In this document: positions 42,911 to 53,200 of the stretch, piece after piece
How the letters are laid out: each line of letters starts with the position of its first letter
Position numbering within the stretch: the first letter of the stretch is position 1
From: DASXVU01 sp963732855
GTDB lineage: Archaea; Thermoplasmatota; Thermoplasmata; Methanomassiliicoccales; UBA472
Length of the DNA stretch: 64,000 nucleotides
NCBI GenBank assembly: GCA_963732855.1
Contig: CAVTBB010000002.1
Span: 310,001-374,000 of the forward strand
Direction of reading: 5' to 3'
Position numbers and translations under genes: made by a program
Notes under the pieces: generated by a model
Told to the model about the DNA's origin: nothing
Databases searched by the model: none
The model's input: the letters and a program-made list of their open reading frames with translations, nothing else

Positions 42911-43606
42911 CTAAGGATCCTCTACTTTTCCCCATCTGACGGGCTTTGGCGCATCGAACAGCTGCCACAGTAGGACGAGCAGGAATGGCATGGTGAATAT
43001 TACGGCCGTAATGATCCTGACCCACACTGAGAACTCACTCGGCTGGAATATCAGAAAGATCGATTCCAATGACAGGAGGGCTAAGAACCCCCCGACTAAC
43101 AGCAGAATGATACCTCTGACGAACTTGCCCATGTAGAAGTGGCCGATGCCCATGAACCCGAGGAAACCGAATCCGGCCAGGACCATTGCCATCTTTGGGT
43201 CTTTGACATTAGGAATCCAGGATTGTTGATACCGGTTTGAGCCGTGACCCGGGTTGGGTGTTCTTGGAACCGGGAACTCCTGCCGCGGGTACTGGTTCTG
43301 GTAATATGGGTTCGGGTAAGGCGAAGGGTATTGGTCCTGTGATCTCCATGGTTCATACTGGCATGATTGTGTTGGCCTCGACCGTTCGGGTTCTTGTTTC
43401 TTCCCCGCCTCATTTCCGTGGCTGAACAATTTGATCGGGCCTCTTTCGTCCGAGACCATCCTCCCGCAGCTGGGGCAGAAACCGAGCTCGTTGGTGAAAA
43501 AGTATCCGCACCCTACGCAGGTCTTGATCTTAGGATCGTTAACCATTGGAACCTTATGATGTACGGTTATAGGGCCTCCCGCTAGATCAACCTTATCCAC
43601 TTTCAT
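42911..43606 (-). CDS. Zinc-ribbon plus TM2-type membrane protein
   Basis: A 231-residue protein. The N-terminal zinc ribbon is CVGCGYFFTNELGFCPSCG. A Pro/Tyr/Gln-rich linker (about 75-130) leads to three hydrophobic segments. They include a TM2-like region AMVLAGFGFLGFMGIGHFYMGKFVRGIILLLVGGFLAL, with the glycine-rich turn G-x-G-H-F-Y-x-G. TM2 domain proteins are widespread and poorly understood. It may be a membrane sensor or scaffold. An in-frame ATG at 43546 is an alternative start. Confidence 0.75.
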   Translation of the reverse strand: MKVDKVDLAGGPITVHHKVPMVNDPKIKTCVGCGYFFTNELGFCPSCGRMVSDERGPIKLFSHGNEAGKKQEPERSRPTQSCQYEPWRSQDQYPSPYPNPYYQNQYPRQEFPVPRTPNPGHGSNRYQQSWIPNVKDPKMAMVLAGFGFLGFMGIGHFYMGKFVRGIILLLVGGFLALLSLESIFLIFQPSEFSVWVRIITAVIFTMPFLLVLLWQLFDAPKPVRWGKVEDP

Positions 43607-44633
43607 ATTCCATCGGTCTCAATCCACTTAGAAGTTGAAATGATGTCGGTCTTTGATCCGGTCTCCGGTTCTGTTGGTCTTCCAGCATTCGTTTTGAAGA
43701 TCAAATCGGCATGTTGAAACGAACCAAGTTCTGTCCAGTAATAATGAGTCTTATATCGAAAATATCTTACTCCTAGGCAGAAAGGTTCTCTTCCCCTCAT
43801 CCCATCCCAAAGGCAGTTAGGAGAATCAATTCCTTTCTCATTGGTAACAATTTATTTCCCAGTTCCTTCCAAAGCGTGACTGGTGGAATAAGAACAAACC
43901 ATTGTCGATTATCACCATTGAAGACCATCGTGATATGCATAGTGACTGGAAGAAGGGCTTATCATTAGCCTAAACGAAAGCATAGTAGGACAAATAGACA
44001 ATGATGAAGACGGTGCCCATGGGGACGGCCTATACCGCCATCTTCTTGGCCCTCTCATTTGGGTCAGAGACTTCCGGGGTTCTGATCGGACCGCCCTCGT
44101 ACTCGTTGTAGGCGACCAAACAACCACCCCCTCCGATACTGGGTCAAAGGTAAAACCTGGTCACATTGATTACGTTCGGATTCTAAGTCGATTTTACTCC
44201 CTTCTCAGGTCAGTGGAGCTCTCTTGGCGTGTTGAGATGAATATGTTCAATTGTGGTCCTTTCCTTTTATCATTTAATTAGCCAGAGACATCAACAAGTC
44301 AGGATGATATTCGATATTCATTCCTTTACGACACAAATATTCCATTTGAAATCTGGATATTTCAGATCTGTGTACCGCCGATATGACATATCGCAAGCCC
44401 CCAGATCATTGATTATAAATTCGATATCGTAAATATTTTAATAAATAAACGATTCCTATTGTACATTTATCTACAATTCCAATAATCATTGCACAAATGT
44501 CTTGCTAGCAAAGCTTTTATTGTCAATTTCGATAACCGTGGATAAGTTTGCGAGACAAATAAACAATTAAAAAATAGTGAGTCTCCGACGAATTGTCCGA
44601 AATCGGCTCTAAATAGTATCCTTGGGTGGTCAA
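43607..44633. other. Roughly 1-kb sparse intergenic region
   Basis: The stretch between the zinc-ribbon gene and amtB is AT-rich in its right half (44230-44600). It has no ORF with the composition of its neighbours except the short interrupted one at 43970-44119. A TATA-like AATTAAAAAATA lies at about 44564-44575, 60-70 bases before the amtB ATG, and could drive amtB-glnK. The remainder shows no further feature. Confidence 0.5.
43970..44119 (-). pseudogene. Short membrane-protein ORF interrupted by TAG
   Basis: Starting from TTG at 44119, with GGAGGGGG a few bases upstream, the reading is 29 codons (VAYNEYEGGPIRTPEVSDPN, then ERAKKMAV). A TAG at 44030-44032 follows, then 19 codons (AVPMGTVFIIVYLSYYAFV) to a second TAG. 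A charged N-part plus one C-terminal helix looks like a genuine small membrane protein. TAG is a normal stop in this window, so a recent nonsense mutation (or error) is likelier than pyrrolysine. The family is not recognised. Confidence 0.5.
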
Positions 44634-45962
44634 ATGGGCAATGCCAGAACAATAAAAATCGGCTTGATGTTGGCGTTAGGAATGATGATCCCTTTGTTTT
44701 CCATGTCGGTCTCCGCGACCGACGGAACGGCAGACATGCTTAACGGTGGAGACACTGCCTGGCTCCTGATCTCCACAGCATTGGTGTTCGTTATGACCCC
44801 GGCGGTGGCATTCTTCTATGGAGGCATGCTGAGGAAGGAATCATTCCTCTCCATGCTGGGCCAAAGTGTCATTATCATCGGAATGGTCACCCTGATCTGG
44901 GTCTTTTTCGGCTACTCGCTAGCTTTTGGAGGCTACAAGAGCGATTTGATCGGCAACTTCGACTTCATACTTCTGGATAGAGTGGGGGGGCTCCCCGACG
45001 TTGACTATGCCCGTACGATACCGGCCATTCTCTTCGCCATGTACCAGCTCATGTTCGCTATAATCACCGTCGCGCTGATTATCGGCGGAATAGCTGAAAG
45101 GATGAAGTTGAAGGCAATGATCGTCTTCCTAGGTATCTGGACCTGTGTCGTGTATCTGCCGGTGGCACATTGGATCTGGGGCGGGGGCTGGTTGGCGAAA
45201 CTGGGGGCATTGGACTTTGCAGGCGGAGCGGTGGTGCACATCACTGCGGGAGTATCTGTCCTGGCAGCGAGCATAATTCTGGGCAAGCGGCTTTCTGTAC
45301 TGAACGGTAATGGTGACCATCCGCACAACATCCCCATGGTTGTTCTGGGGGGCGGATTGCTGTGGATGGGCTGGTTCGGGTTCAACGGAGGAAGCGCGTT
45401 AGGCTCCGGATCATTGGCGGCGCAGGCGTTCGCAAACACGCAAATTGCCGGCGCCATGGCTGCGATCACCTGGGGGATAGTAAGCTGGTTGCACCTAGGC
45501 AGGCCCTCGGTGCTTGGCCTTATAACCGGTGGGGTGGCTGGACTAGCCGCGGTGACACCAGCAGCCGGATATGTTGATACCAGGGCTGCCATAGTCATAG
45601 GCCTGGCGGCAGGGATAGTCTGTTATTGTGGAATATTGCTCAGAAAGAGGTTCCGCTTCGATGACGCTCTCGACGTTTGGGGAGTCCACGGCATCGCTGG
45701 CACCATGGGAATGATCTCGGTCGGTCTTTTCGCCAACGGAACGATTAACTCCGCTGTGGTCAACAACGGCTTGTTTTATGGAGGCGGGACCACCCTTCTT
45801 ACCGCACAATTGATAGCGGTGGGAGTCGTTTGGATATTCGCATTTGGCGTTACTTTTGTGATGCTCAAGGTGCTAGGCCGGTTCACCTCGATAAGGATGA
45901 CAAAGGAAGAGGAGCGCGTCGGCGCTGACATCATCCAACATGGGGAAACGGCATACTCGTGA
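44634..45962 (+). CDS. amtB: Ammonium transporter AmtB
   Basis: A 442-residue eleven-helix ammonium channel. An N-terminal signal-like segment precedes the pore domain. It has the family motifs DTAWLLISTALVFVMTPAVAFFYGGMLR, FAGGAVVHITAGVS with the first pore histidine, and DDALDVWGVHGIAGTMG with the second. It admits NH4+/NH3 and is gated by GlnK, which is encoded 10 bases downstream. The ATG at 44634 follows GGTGG; a TTG at 44622 is possible but unlikely. Confidence 0.95.
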   Translation: MGNARTIKIGLMLALGMMIPLFSMSVSATDGTADMLNGGDTAWLLISTALVFVMTPAVAFFYGGMLRKESFLSMLGQSVIIIGMVTLIWVFFGYSLAFGGYKSDLIGNFDFILLDRVGGLPDVDYARTIPAILFAMYQLMFAIITVALIIGGIAERMKLKAMIVFLGIWTCVVYLPVAHWIWGGGWLAKLGALDFAGGAVVHITAGVSVLAASIILGKRLSVLNGNGDHPHNIPMVVLGGGLLWMGWFGFNGGSALGSGSLAAQAFANTQIAGAMAAITWGIVSWLHLGRPSVLGLITGGVAGLAAVTPAAGYVDTRAAIVIGLAAGIVCYCGILLRKRFRFDDALDVWGVHGIAGTMGMISVGLFANGTINSAVVNNGLFYGGGTTLLTAQLIAVGVVWIFAFGVTFVMLKVLGRFTSIRMTKEEERVGADIIQHGETAYS

Positions 45963-45972
45963 GGGAGTGCTT

Positions 45973-46305
45973 ATGAAGCGTATCGAAGCAGTAATACGGA
46001 CGGAGAAACTCAATCCGGTCAAGAAGGCGCTGGAAGATATTGGTGTCGTCGGAATGACCGTATACGACGTCCACGGGAGAGGGGAGCAAAAGGGACTGGA
46101 ATTCACCCATAGGGCTGGAACTTATCGGGTGGACCTCCTCCCCAAGACCAAGATAGAGATAGTAGCCAGCGACTCGGACGTTGACAAGATCGTCGAGGCG
46201 ATCGTCGCATCCGCCCGCACCGGTGACATCGGTGATGGTAAGATATTTGTCAGTAACGTGGAGAAATCGATCAAGATCAGGACTGGCGAGGCATCCACTA
46301 AGTAA
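45973..46305 (+). CDS. glnK: Nitrogen regulatory PII protein GlnK
   Basis: A 110-residue PII protein that senses 2-oxoglutarate and ATP/ADP and blocks AmtB. It begins MKRIEAVIRTEKLNPVKKALEDIGVVGMTVYDVHGRG. The T-loop reads QKGLEFTHRAGTYRVDLLPKTKIEIV, where the usual uridylylated Tyr51 is replaced by His. The C-terminal signature TGDIGDGKIFV is present. The start is set by GAGGGAG upstream of the ATG at 45973. It is co-transcribed with amtB. Confidence 0.95.
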   Translation: MKRIEAVIRTEKLNPVKKALEDIGVVGMTVYDVHGRGEQKGLEFTHRAGTYRVDLLPKTKIEIVASDSDVDKIVEAIVASARTGDIGDGKIFVSNVEKSIKIRTGEASTK

Positions 46306-46426
46306 GGATTCCATAGTAGTGGAAAACGTGAATTTCAACGATACTGATAGGTATCTAAACGATGTTTGACCGTTCCTGCGGCGATGCCCTTCAGTAGGGT
46401 CGCCCGGGAAAGGGATTCCACGACCC

Positions 46427-48352
46427 ATGCTGAATATCGATTTCAAGACAGTGGTAGGTAATTCACAAGAAGCGATTGTGGTTTTTGATAGGTCTGGAAC
46501 CATCATATATTCGAACAAAGCCATCACCAATCTCCTGGGTTTCACTTCTGAGGAGATAGTAGGCAGGAACATACTGACGCTTCTGCAACGGGACTCGCAT
46601 AACCTCGTAAAAAGCCAGTTGAGGCTTTCAGCAATGGATGAGGATGTGCAGCACCGCTATCTGCTCGACATACTGACCAAATCGCGGAATAGGGTAGCTT
46701 GCGACATCGTAACATCAGCGCTCCGATCGACCGACGGTGGAGAATTGGTCATGGCGTTCGTGCGGGACATGACTGGGATGAAAGCCCTGGAGGGCAAGTA
46801 TTCAGCGGAACGCGAAAAATATCTAAACCTGGTAAGTGAAAGTAGTAGCATAGTTTTGGTCCTGAACAAAGATCTTATTGTTACCCTTGCGAATCGAGGA
46901 TTCAAGGAGCGTTTGAAGTACCCTGACCATATGGTCGTTGGAAAGGATATTCGAGACCTGCGGATCATGGATTCAAAGGTGGTCGACGCCATAAGGGATA
47001 TTGCCTCTTCATCAGAGGGAGAAGGTCACCGCGGTTTGGAATCAGCCGCTTGGACAAATGATGGTCTGAAGATGTTCGTCTCGTGGTACCTGAGTGCCGT
47101 AAAGGAAGAAGACGGAAAAGTTTCAGGAGTATTGGCAATTGGGCATGACATAACCTCCAGGTTCCAATTAGAGGCCCTATACAGACTGACAAGCAAGATG
47201 CTCGAGATTGAGCATGGCATCTCGTATCTTACATCCACCGTGAATGATTCGCGTTTGATGATGACCAGCGCCTTGGATCTGATCCTTAAGATGTATGGGC
47301 ATGAGGAAGGATTCGCCATGAATACGGCGTCCAAAGCAGACCAATCCCTCATTGTCAGCGTTGGAAGTAAGTTGATGCATGAAGATATCACGGATTGGAC
47401 CGCTGGTAGGGTTGACGAATTCTATGAACCCATCTACTACCCGGAGGACGAGGTAACGGAAGAATGGGAACAATTTGCCAGCGGATTGAAGAGCATGGCG
47501 TTGCTTCCACTTAGAGGAAAGGAAGGAGCGTTGGGCTACATATGCATCGGTTCTGAGAGGCAGATCGCGCTATCACAAAACGAGAAGGACGCGATGGTCG
47601 GAGTAATCTCCATGCTAGGATATGCCTATGAGAACATCGGTCTGGCCGAGAGTCTGCGTAAATCCAAGGAGCAGCTCTCCCTTTACAATGACATTCTCCT
47701 GCACGACATCACCAACTACCTGGTCCCCATGAAGGCGTACCTCGATCTGCTTAGGCGAACAGAGTGTGGTGAAATCAAGAGACGCGATTACCTAGACCGC
47801 ATATCTTCAAGAGATGCTGCCCTGAACGAATTTGTGCAGGATGTCAAATTGCTCATGCATGTGAATAACACCAAAGCAGATGATTTGGCCACGATTCCAT
47901 TACTTACCGAGATCGGGAACGCGATAGAGGTCTCGGTTAGCCGTTATGAAGGGGCTGCGGTCCATCTCCTAGCACCTAATGAAGAGGATATCTTGGTCAG
48001 GGCAGACAACGCCCTGTATCACCTATTTACGAACCTTATATCGAACGCGATAAAGCATTCCTTGCCCAAGCCGGTGGTCGTTAGAGTTGTGGTCGAAGCC
48101 GGGAACATGGTCCGTATTAGCGTAGAGGACGAGGGGCCAGGCATACCTGATGAAAAGAAGGGACTGGTGTTCGAAAGAGGATTCTCTGAACCGACGAATA
48201 AGGTGGCGAAGAGCACCGGCATCGGTCTTTCGATAGTGTCGGCCTTGGTCGAAAAATACCACGGAAAGGTTCATGTGGAGGACAGGGTGCCAACGAAGCC
48301 AGAACTTGGGGCCAGTTTCGTGGTTGAGCTTCAGGTGGCGGACGACCGTTGA
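46427..48352 (+). CDS. PAS-PAS-GAF sensor histidine kinase
   Basis: A 641-residue cytoplasmic kinase. PAS 1 (about 1-115: NSQEAIVVFDRSGTIIYSNKAI) and PAS 2 (about 130-255) are followed by a GAF-like region (about 265-410, including FAMNTASKADQSLIVSVG). The phospho-acceptor region is LYNDILLHDITNYLVPMKAYLDLL near residue 425. The ATPase domain has NLISNAIKHS, DEGPGIPDEKKGLVF and STGIGLSIVSALVEKYHGK. The H-box resembles the HWE/IHDITN kind common in methanogens. No output receiver is attached. It follows glnK by about 120 bases. Confidence 0.92.
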   Translation: MLNIDFKTVVGNSQEAIVVFDRSGTIIYSNKAITNLLGFTSEEIVGRNILTLLQRDSHNLVKSQLRLSAMDEDVQHRYLLDILTKSRNRVACDIVTSALRSTDGGELVMAFVRDMTGMKALEGKYSAEREKYLNLVSESSSIVLVLNKDLIVTLANRGFKERLKYPDHMVVGKDIRDLRIMDSKVVDAIRDIASSSEGEGHRGLESAAWTNDGLKMFVSWYLSAVKEEDGKVSGVLAIGHDITSRFQLEALYRLTSKMLEIEHGISYLTSTVNDSRLMMTSALDLILKMYGHEEGFAMNTASKADQSLIVSVGSKLMHEDITDWTAGRVDEFYEPIYYPEDEVTEEWEQFASGLKSMALLPLRGKEGALGYICIGSERQIALSQNEKDAMVGVISMLGYAYENIGLAESLRKSKEQLSLYNDILLHDITNYLVPMKAYLDLLRRTECGEIKRRDYLDRISSRDAALNEFVQDVKLLMHVNNTKADDLATIPLLTEIGNAIEVSVSRYEGAAVHLLAPNEEDILVRADNALYHLFTNLISNAIKHSLPKPVVVRVVVEAGNMVRISVEDEGPGIPDEKKGLVFERGFSEPTNKVAKSTGIGLSIVSALVEKYHGKVHVEDRVPTKPELGASFVVELQVADDR

Positions 48353-48425
48353 GCATCGACCTCCCGAAGCACGGAAAGATTCTCACTAGGGCGCCGCCTG
48401 GACACTGAGCACTTGAATGAGAAAG

Positions 48426-48432
48426 TTTTATA
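48426..48432 (+). promoter_or_regulatory. TATA box of rpoL-truD
   Basis: TTTTATA is centred 28 bases before the rpoL ATG at 48458, predicting a leaderless transcript and excluding a GTG start at 48449. Confidence 0.7.
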
Positions 48433-48457
48433 CACACCTCCAATATAGGTGGCAGTC

Positions 48458-48733
48458 ATGGAGATCATACAGGTAGAGAAGGACAAGGATTCTATCCTTA
48501 TCCAGATCAAGGAGGCCGATATGACCCTGATCTCTCCTCTGGTCAAGGAGCTTCTCGAGGACGATCAGGTCTCAGAGGTGAAATATACCGCTGGACACCC
48601 GGACCTGGAGATACCGACGCTTTACGTCAAGGTCAAGAGCGGCAAGCCCCAAACGGCCCTGAAGAGAGCCGCCAAGGCATTATCCAACGAGTTCAAGGAA
48701 GCTCGAGAGAAACTCGAGAAGGACCTGAAGTAG
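48458..48733 (+). CDS. rpoL: DNA-directed RNA polymerase subunit L
   Basis: A 91-residue RpoL subunit, which pairs with RpoD (Rpb3-like) in archaeal RNA polymerase assembly. It has MEIIQVEKDKDSILIQIKEADMTLISPLVKELLEDDQVSEVKYTAGHP and a C-terminal helix, matching Rpb11/AC19. It ends with TAG and is followed by truD 2 bases later, so the two form an operon. Confidence 0.9.
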   Translation: MEIIQVEKDKDSILIQIKEADMTLISPLVKELLEDDQVSEVKYTAGHPDLEIPTLYVKVKSGKPQTALKRAAKALSNEFKEAREKLEKDLK

Positions 48734-48735
48734 TC

Positions 48736-50040
48736 ATGGTCTATTCCGAGAACACAAACCGTGAGCGGGAGATCGGTATCGAGGTCTTTTATACCTCGTC
48801 TAGAGGGACGGGCGGACGCCTCAAGGTCAATTATGACGACTTCATCGTTGATGAGGTTTCCATTCTTCCGGAGCGGACTGAGAACGGAAAGTATTCCATC
48901 GCCAAGATCACCTCCACCAACTGGGAAACGAACCGTCTGGTGAGGATGATATCTAGGAACCTGGGAATCACCCGCAACAGGATCACGTTCGCCGGCACGA
49001 AGGACAAACGGGCGGTCACATCTCAGCTGTTCTCCATAGAAGCCCCGGTCGAGGCGGTGCGCGCGTTGAGCATGCACCAAGTGGTCATCGAGGATGTCTA
49101 CGCCTCGAAGAAGCATATCACCATCGGTGACCTGATCGGCAACACATTCAAGATCAAATTGCGCGACACGGCGCTCAGGGGAGAGGAGATGGCGAACGCC
49201 GTCGATCAGACGAGAATCGAACTCGAGGCCCTTGGTGGATTCCCCAACTTCTTTGGAGTACAGCGCTTCGGTGCGATCAGGCCAGTCACGCATCTTGTCG
49301 GCAAGCACATCGTCCACGGTGATTTCGAGAAGGCGGTCATGATCTACATCGGCAACCCGAACGATGAGGAGGACGAGTGTTCGCGTCTCCCTCGCCAGCG
49401 TCTCCAAGATACAATGGATTTCGAGATGGCGATGCAAGAGTTCCCCCGTACGCTGACTTTCGAGCGCATGCTCATCGGCTGGGTGCTCCGGAACCCGGGC
49501 GACTGGTCCGGCGCGATCAGGACGCTGCCGCCGAACCTGCAGATGATGTTCGTCCATGCCTACCAGTCATATCTGTTCAACCTCATACTAAGCGAGCGGA
49601 TCAGGCGGGGCATCCCGCTGGACCGCCCTATCGTGGGCGATGTGGTCCTTCCGGCCGACCGGAGCGGCTATGCGGATCATGACAAGCCAGTGCCGGTGAC
49701 CAAGTTCAATCTGGACCTGGTGGAGAAGAGCGTGCGTGAGCGCAAGGCGTACGTCTCCGGAGTCTTGTTCGGCTCGGAGTCGAAGTTCGCCGAAGGAGAG
49801 ATGGGTGAAATCGAGCGCGACGTCGTCACCACGGAAGGGGTAGAGCTCAAGGACTTCATCGTGCCGCAGATCGCCGAATGCAACTCCAGAGGATCCCGCC
49901 GGGAGCTGCTCTCGCCATTCAGGGACCTCAAACTGGAGTGCGCGGAGGATACCGTGGACATGGCGTTCACCTTGGGTAAGGGCTGCTATGCCACGGTCAT
50001 GCTGCGAGAGTTCATGAAATCGGACCTGCTCGATTATTGA
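48736..50040 (+). CDS. truD: tRNA pseudouridine(13) synthase TruD
   Basis: A 434-residue pseudouridine synthase of the TruD/Pus7 family. It begins with GRLKVNYDDFIVDEV, and the catalytic Asp is in TFAGTKDKRAVTSQ. NTFKIKLRDT, FPNFFGVQRFGAIRPVTH and HAYQSYLFNLILSERIR are family landmarks. It modifies U13 in tRNA and possibly other RNAs. It is coupled to rpoL on the same transcript. Confidence 0.94.
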   Translation: MVYSENTNREREIGIEVFYTSSRGTGGRLKVNYDDFIVDEVSILPERTENGKYSIAKITSTNWETNRLVRMISRNLGITRNRITFAGTKDKRAVTSQLFSIEAPVEAVRALSMHQVVIEDVYASKKHITIGDLIGNTFKIKLRDTALRGEEMANAVDQTRIELEALGGFPNFFGVQRFGAIRPVTHLVGKHIVHGDFEKAVMIYIGNPNDEEDECSRLPRQRLQDTMDFEMAMQEFPRTLTFERMLIGWVLRNPGDWSGAIRTLPPNLQMMFVHAYQSYLFNLILSERIRRGIPLDRPIVGDVVLPADRSGYADHDKPVPVTKFNLDLVEKSVRERKAYVSGVLFGSESKFAEGEMGEIERDVVTTEGVELKDFIVPQIAECNSRGSRRELLSPFRDLKLECAEDTVDMAFTLGKGCYATVMLREFMKSDLLDY

Positions 50041-50064
50041 ACGGTCTGGATCGCTCTAAGCATC

Positions 50065-50232
50065 CTATAGCCTGGACCAGTCCTTGGACTGCCGGTCATC
50101 CTCGGATTCCGGGACCGCTTCAGATTCCTCACCCTGACTCTCCTCCAGTATGGCCCTTGGGTCCTTCTTCGGTGCGCCAGCCTTCTTCACCTTGACCGCC
50201 CCCTCGATCGGCGCGTGGCAGCGTGGGCACGG
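50065..50232 (-). other. Out-of-frame C-terminal tail of the giant TPR protein
   Basis: One frame from the TPR protein, the DNA encodes PCPRCHAPIEGAVKVKKAG then a Glu/Asp-rich stretch ending DDRQSKDWSRL and a stop at 50065. It completes the zinc-binding CxxC pairs begun upstream. It is best read as the true C-terminus of the TPR protein separated by a single-base shift. Confidence 0.6.
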
Positions 50233-53200
50233 CCCCCTCGGACACACTCCTCGCAAAGGAGCGATGAGCACTTGGAACACGCAGTCACCGCGGCCTCGCC
50301 GTGGAACAGGCACCTCCTTCCTTGGACGTCGGCGGCCTCCACCTTTGCTGGGCGTTTCTCTGGATTGTAGAACGTCTGATAGAGGTCCTTCTGCTCGTCC
50401 CCGAACATGATCGGTTCACGGGAGGACTTCTTTTCCATCACCGGGACGCCGGATTCCACTTGATATTCGATAACGGGGGCCTGCTTCGGCTCCGGCCGGG
50501 TCCTCCTGGGTCTCTGCTCCGGTAACGCGACCGGCTCCTCCGATTCCACCCATTCTTTCGGATTGACTGGCCTGTGCTTCAGCTTGGGCGCCTCTTCCTC
50601 TTTGACCGGTGCCTGCTTGGGCTCGTTGGTCCTCAGCGTCTTGATGACCGACATGAGGCGACGGGCGGTGTATATGCCCACACCCAACGTCTCGATGATC
50701 CCCATCACGTTCCTTTTCTCGTCCGGCAGGTTCATGGCCGTCCGCAGGAGCTTCTCGGTCCTGGCGTCCATAATGGTGTGGGACATGTCCATCTTGTTGA
50801 CCTTTTCCACATAGCTGAGCACCTTCTTGGAACGGACGATGTCCTTGCCCGGTAGGGCCATCATGACGTCCGAAAGCCCGAGACCACTCTCCTTAACTCG
50901 GGGATTGCGGGCAGCCGCCATAAGCACGTAGCGTGAATCTTCCTCGTATTGGTCCAGGTCAGCGTCGTTCAGAAGTTCCACGTTGACCAGTTCCCGCTGG
51001 TCCAGGAACGTTGAGACCTCGTCCAGGCTGTTATATGGGATGCCGCACTCCTTGAACATCTCCTCCTTGGACATACAGCGGTTCTGCCGGTATTCACATT
51101 CCAGTACGCTCGTCGCCTGATTGAGGACCTCGATCTCATGCAGCTTCTGCTCCGCCGCCTTCAACGACTCCCGGGCCTGATCGAAGTTCGGATTGAGCTC
51201 CAGCGCCGACCTTAGAGAGTCCTGCGCTTCGGCGTACCGGCGAAGCTTCAGGAATGATACACCTCGTCCGAAATAGGCGAACGGGTCCGACTGGTCCAGT
51301 GCGATCGCCCCATCGTAGCTCTTGATCGCCTCTTCCGGGCGTAGCAGTCTCTGGCTGATGTCCCCTTTCTCCATCAGCATGCGCCTGTTCTTGGGGTCAC
51401 AGGCCAACGCCTTCTTTATTGCCTCATAGGCGTTCGTCGGGTCATCCAACTGCATCTGGATCACTGCGATGCGCTCCCATGCGCTGGCATCGGAGGGGTC
51501 TAGTGCAACCGCCCTAAGGAACGAGTCCAAGGCGTCATTGTAGCGCTTCAGCTCCTCCAATGCACGACCCTTCGCCTTGTAGATGCCTTGCTCTTCTGCG
51601 CCCAGCTCCAGCGCCCGGTTCAGACAGACTACGCAATCCTGGAACTGGCCCAGCTTGAACATGACGTTGCCCTTGTATTTCCAGACCTGGGGGTCGCCCT
51701 TGTCCACCGCCAATGCGGCATCGAAAGCGTCCACTGCCTCGGCCAGATTGCCGAGGGAGGCCAAGGCGCGGCCCCGGTCGCTCTGGAAGCGCGAGTTGCC
51801 CGGCTGCGCAGACACGCATTGGTCGAAGACCTGCAGAGCCCTTTCGTAGTCCCGCATCAGCAAGTAGGCCCGACCCTTGTTGTTAAGGGGCATAAGGTCA
51901 GAATTGTCCAAGGCGAACGTCCGATCGAATTCGACGACCGCATCGGCGTAGCGGCCCAATCCGATAAGGACCAGACCCTTGCGGTTGTGCAGCTCCTTGT
52001 CCATGTCATCCACGGCCAACGCCATGGAATAGGTGTCGTTGGCCTCGGCCAGACTCCCCAATCGCTCAAGAGCGAAGGCTTTGTCCATCATTGCTGGTTT
52101 ATCGCTCGGCGCTACCTTGAGTATCGAATTGCAAACATCGATGATCTCATCGGCCACACCCTTGGCCACAACCGAGGTCTTCTTGTAATTGAGAATGGCC
52201 ACGTTGCCAGGCTCTATGCCCAGTGCCGCGTCGAATGATTCGATGGCGTCGTCGAAACGGGACAGCCGGTGCGACGCCACTCCCAGGTCGACATAGGCAT
52301 TGCGGTTCTTTCCATCAAGTTTGATTATCCGGTTGCAGACCTTGACCAATTCCTCGAGGCGGTCGGTGTGCTTCAGCGATACCTTCTTCATCTCGAGCAG
52401 CCCGACGTCCTTTGGTGCCAGCTCCAAGGCCTTGTCGAAGGAAATGATCGCGGACTCATGATCGTCCATCTTCGCCAGCACCTGACCCATGCGAATATGG
52501 ACGAACTTGTTGCTGGCGTCAAGCCGCAACGCCTCCTCATAACAATCGAGCGCCTGTGGGAAGCGGTGGAGCCATTCCAGGGCCACGCCCTTGCTTAGCC
52601 ACACGCCTTTGTCCTTGGGGTCGATCGCCAATGCCTCATCGTAGGAGGTGACCGCTTCCTCGAACCTTTTGGCATTCTCCAGAGCCAATCCGCGGGAGTA
52701 GATGAGCCGTTTTTCGCCTGGCGACAGCTTGACCGCATTCGTGAACGATGTGACGGCATCGGCATACCGTTTTAGGGCGAAGTTGCTGTCCCCCTGAACC
52801 CTCCAGAAGGCCACCTGATTCGGGTACATCTGAGTTCCAAGGGTGGAGCGGGCCAGTGATTCCTCGAAACGGCCCATTGAATACAATGCAAGCGACAGGT
52901 CCTTGAGGTTGTCCTTATCGTCAGGGTCCAATGCCATGACCTGTTCGTACAGCTCGACAGCATCGTCCTTCCGGTTCATCCGGTCCAGGGCGACCGCCTT
53001 ATCGAACAGCGCCCCTTCGTTGACCGGGTTGACCTTCAGGATGCGATCACATGAGCCCAGCACGTCCTTGTCCTTGCCGATGTGTTTGTAAGACTCCTTG
53101 ATGCAGATGAGCGGGGCTTCATTGGATGGCTGCACCTTCGCCGCTTTCTCTAGGGGTTTCAACGCGTCCCGGTATCGGGTCGACTTCATGTAAGCGGATC

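Noticed and set aside
43603..43800. 65-codon minus-strand ORF next to the zinc-ribbon gene
   Set aside because: Its composition is not protein-like, and it has no promoter or ribosome-binding site.
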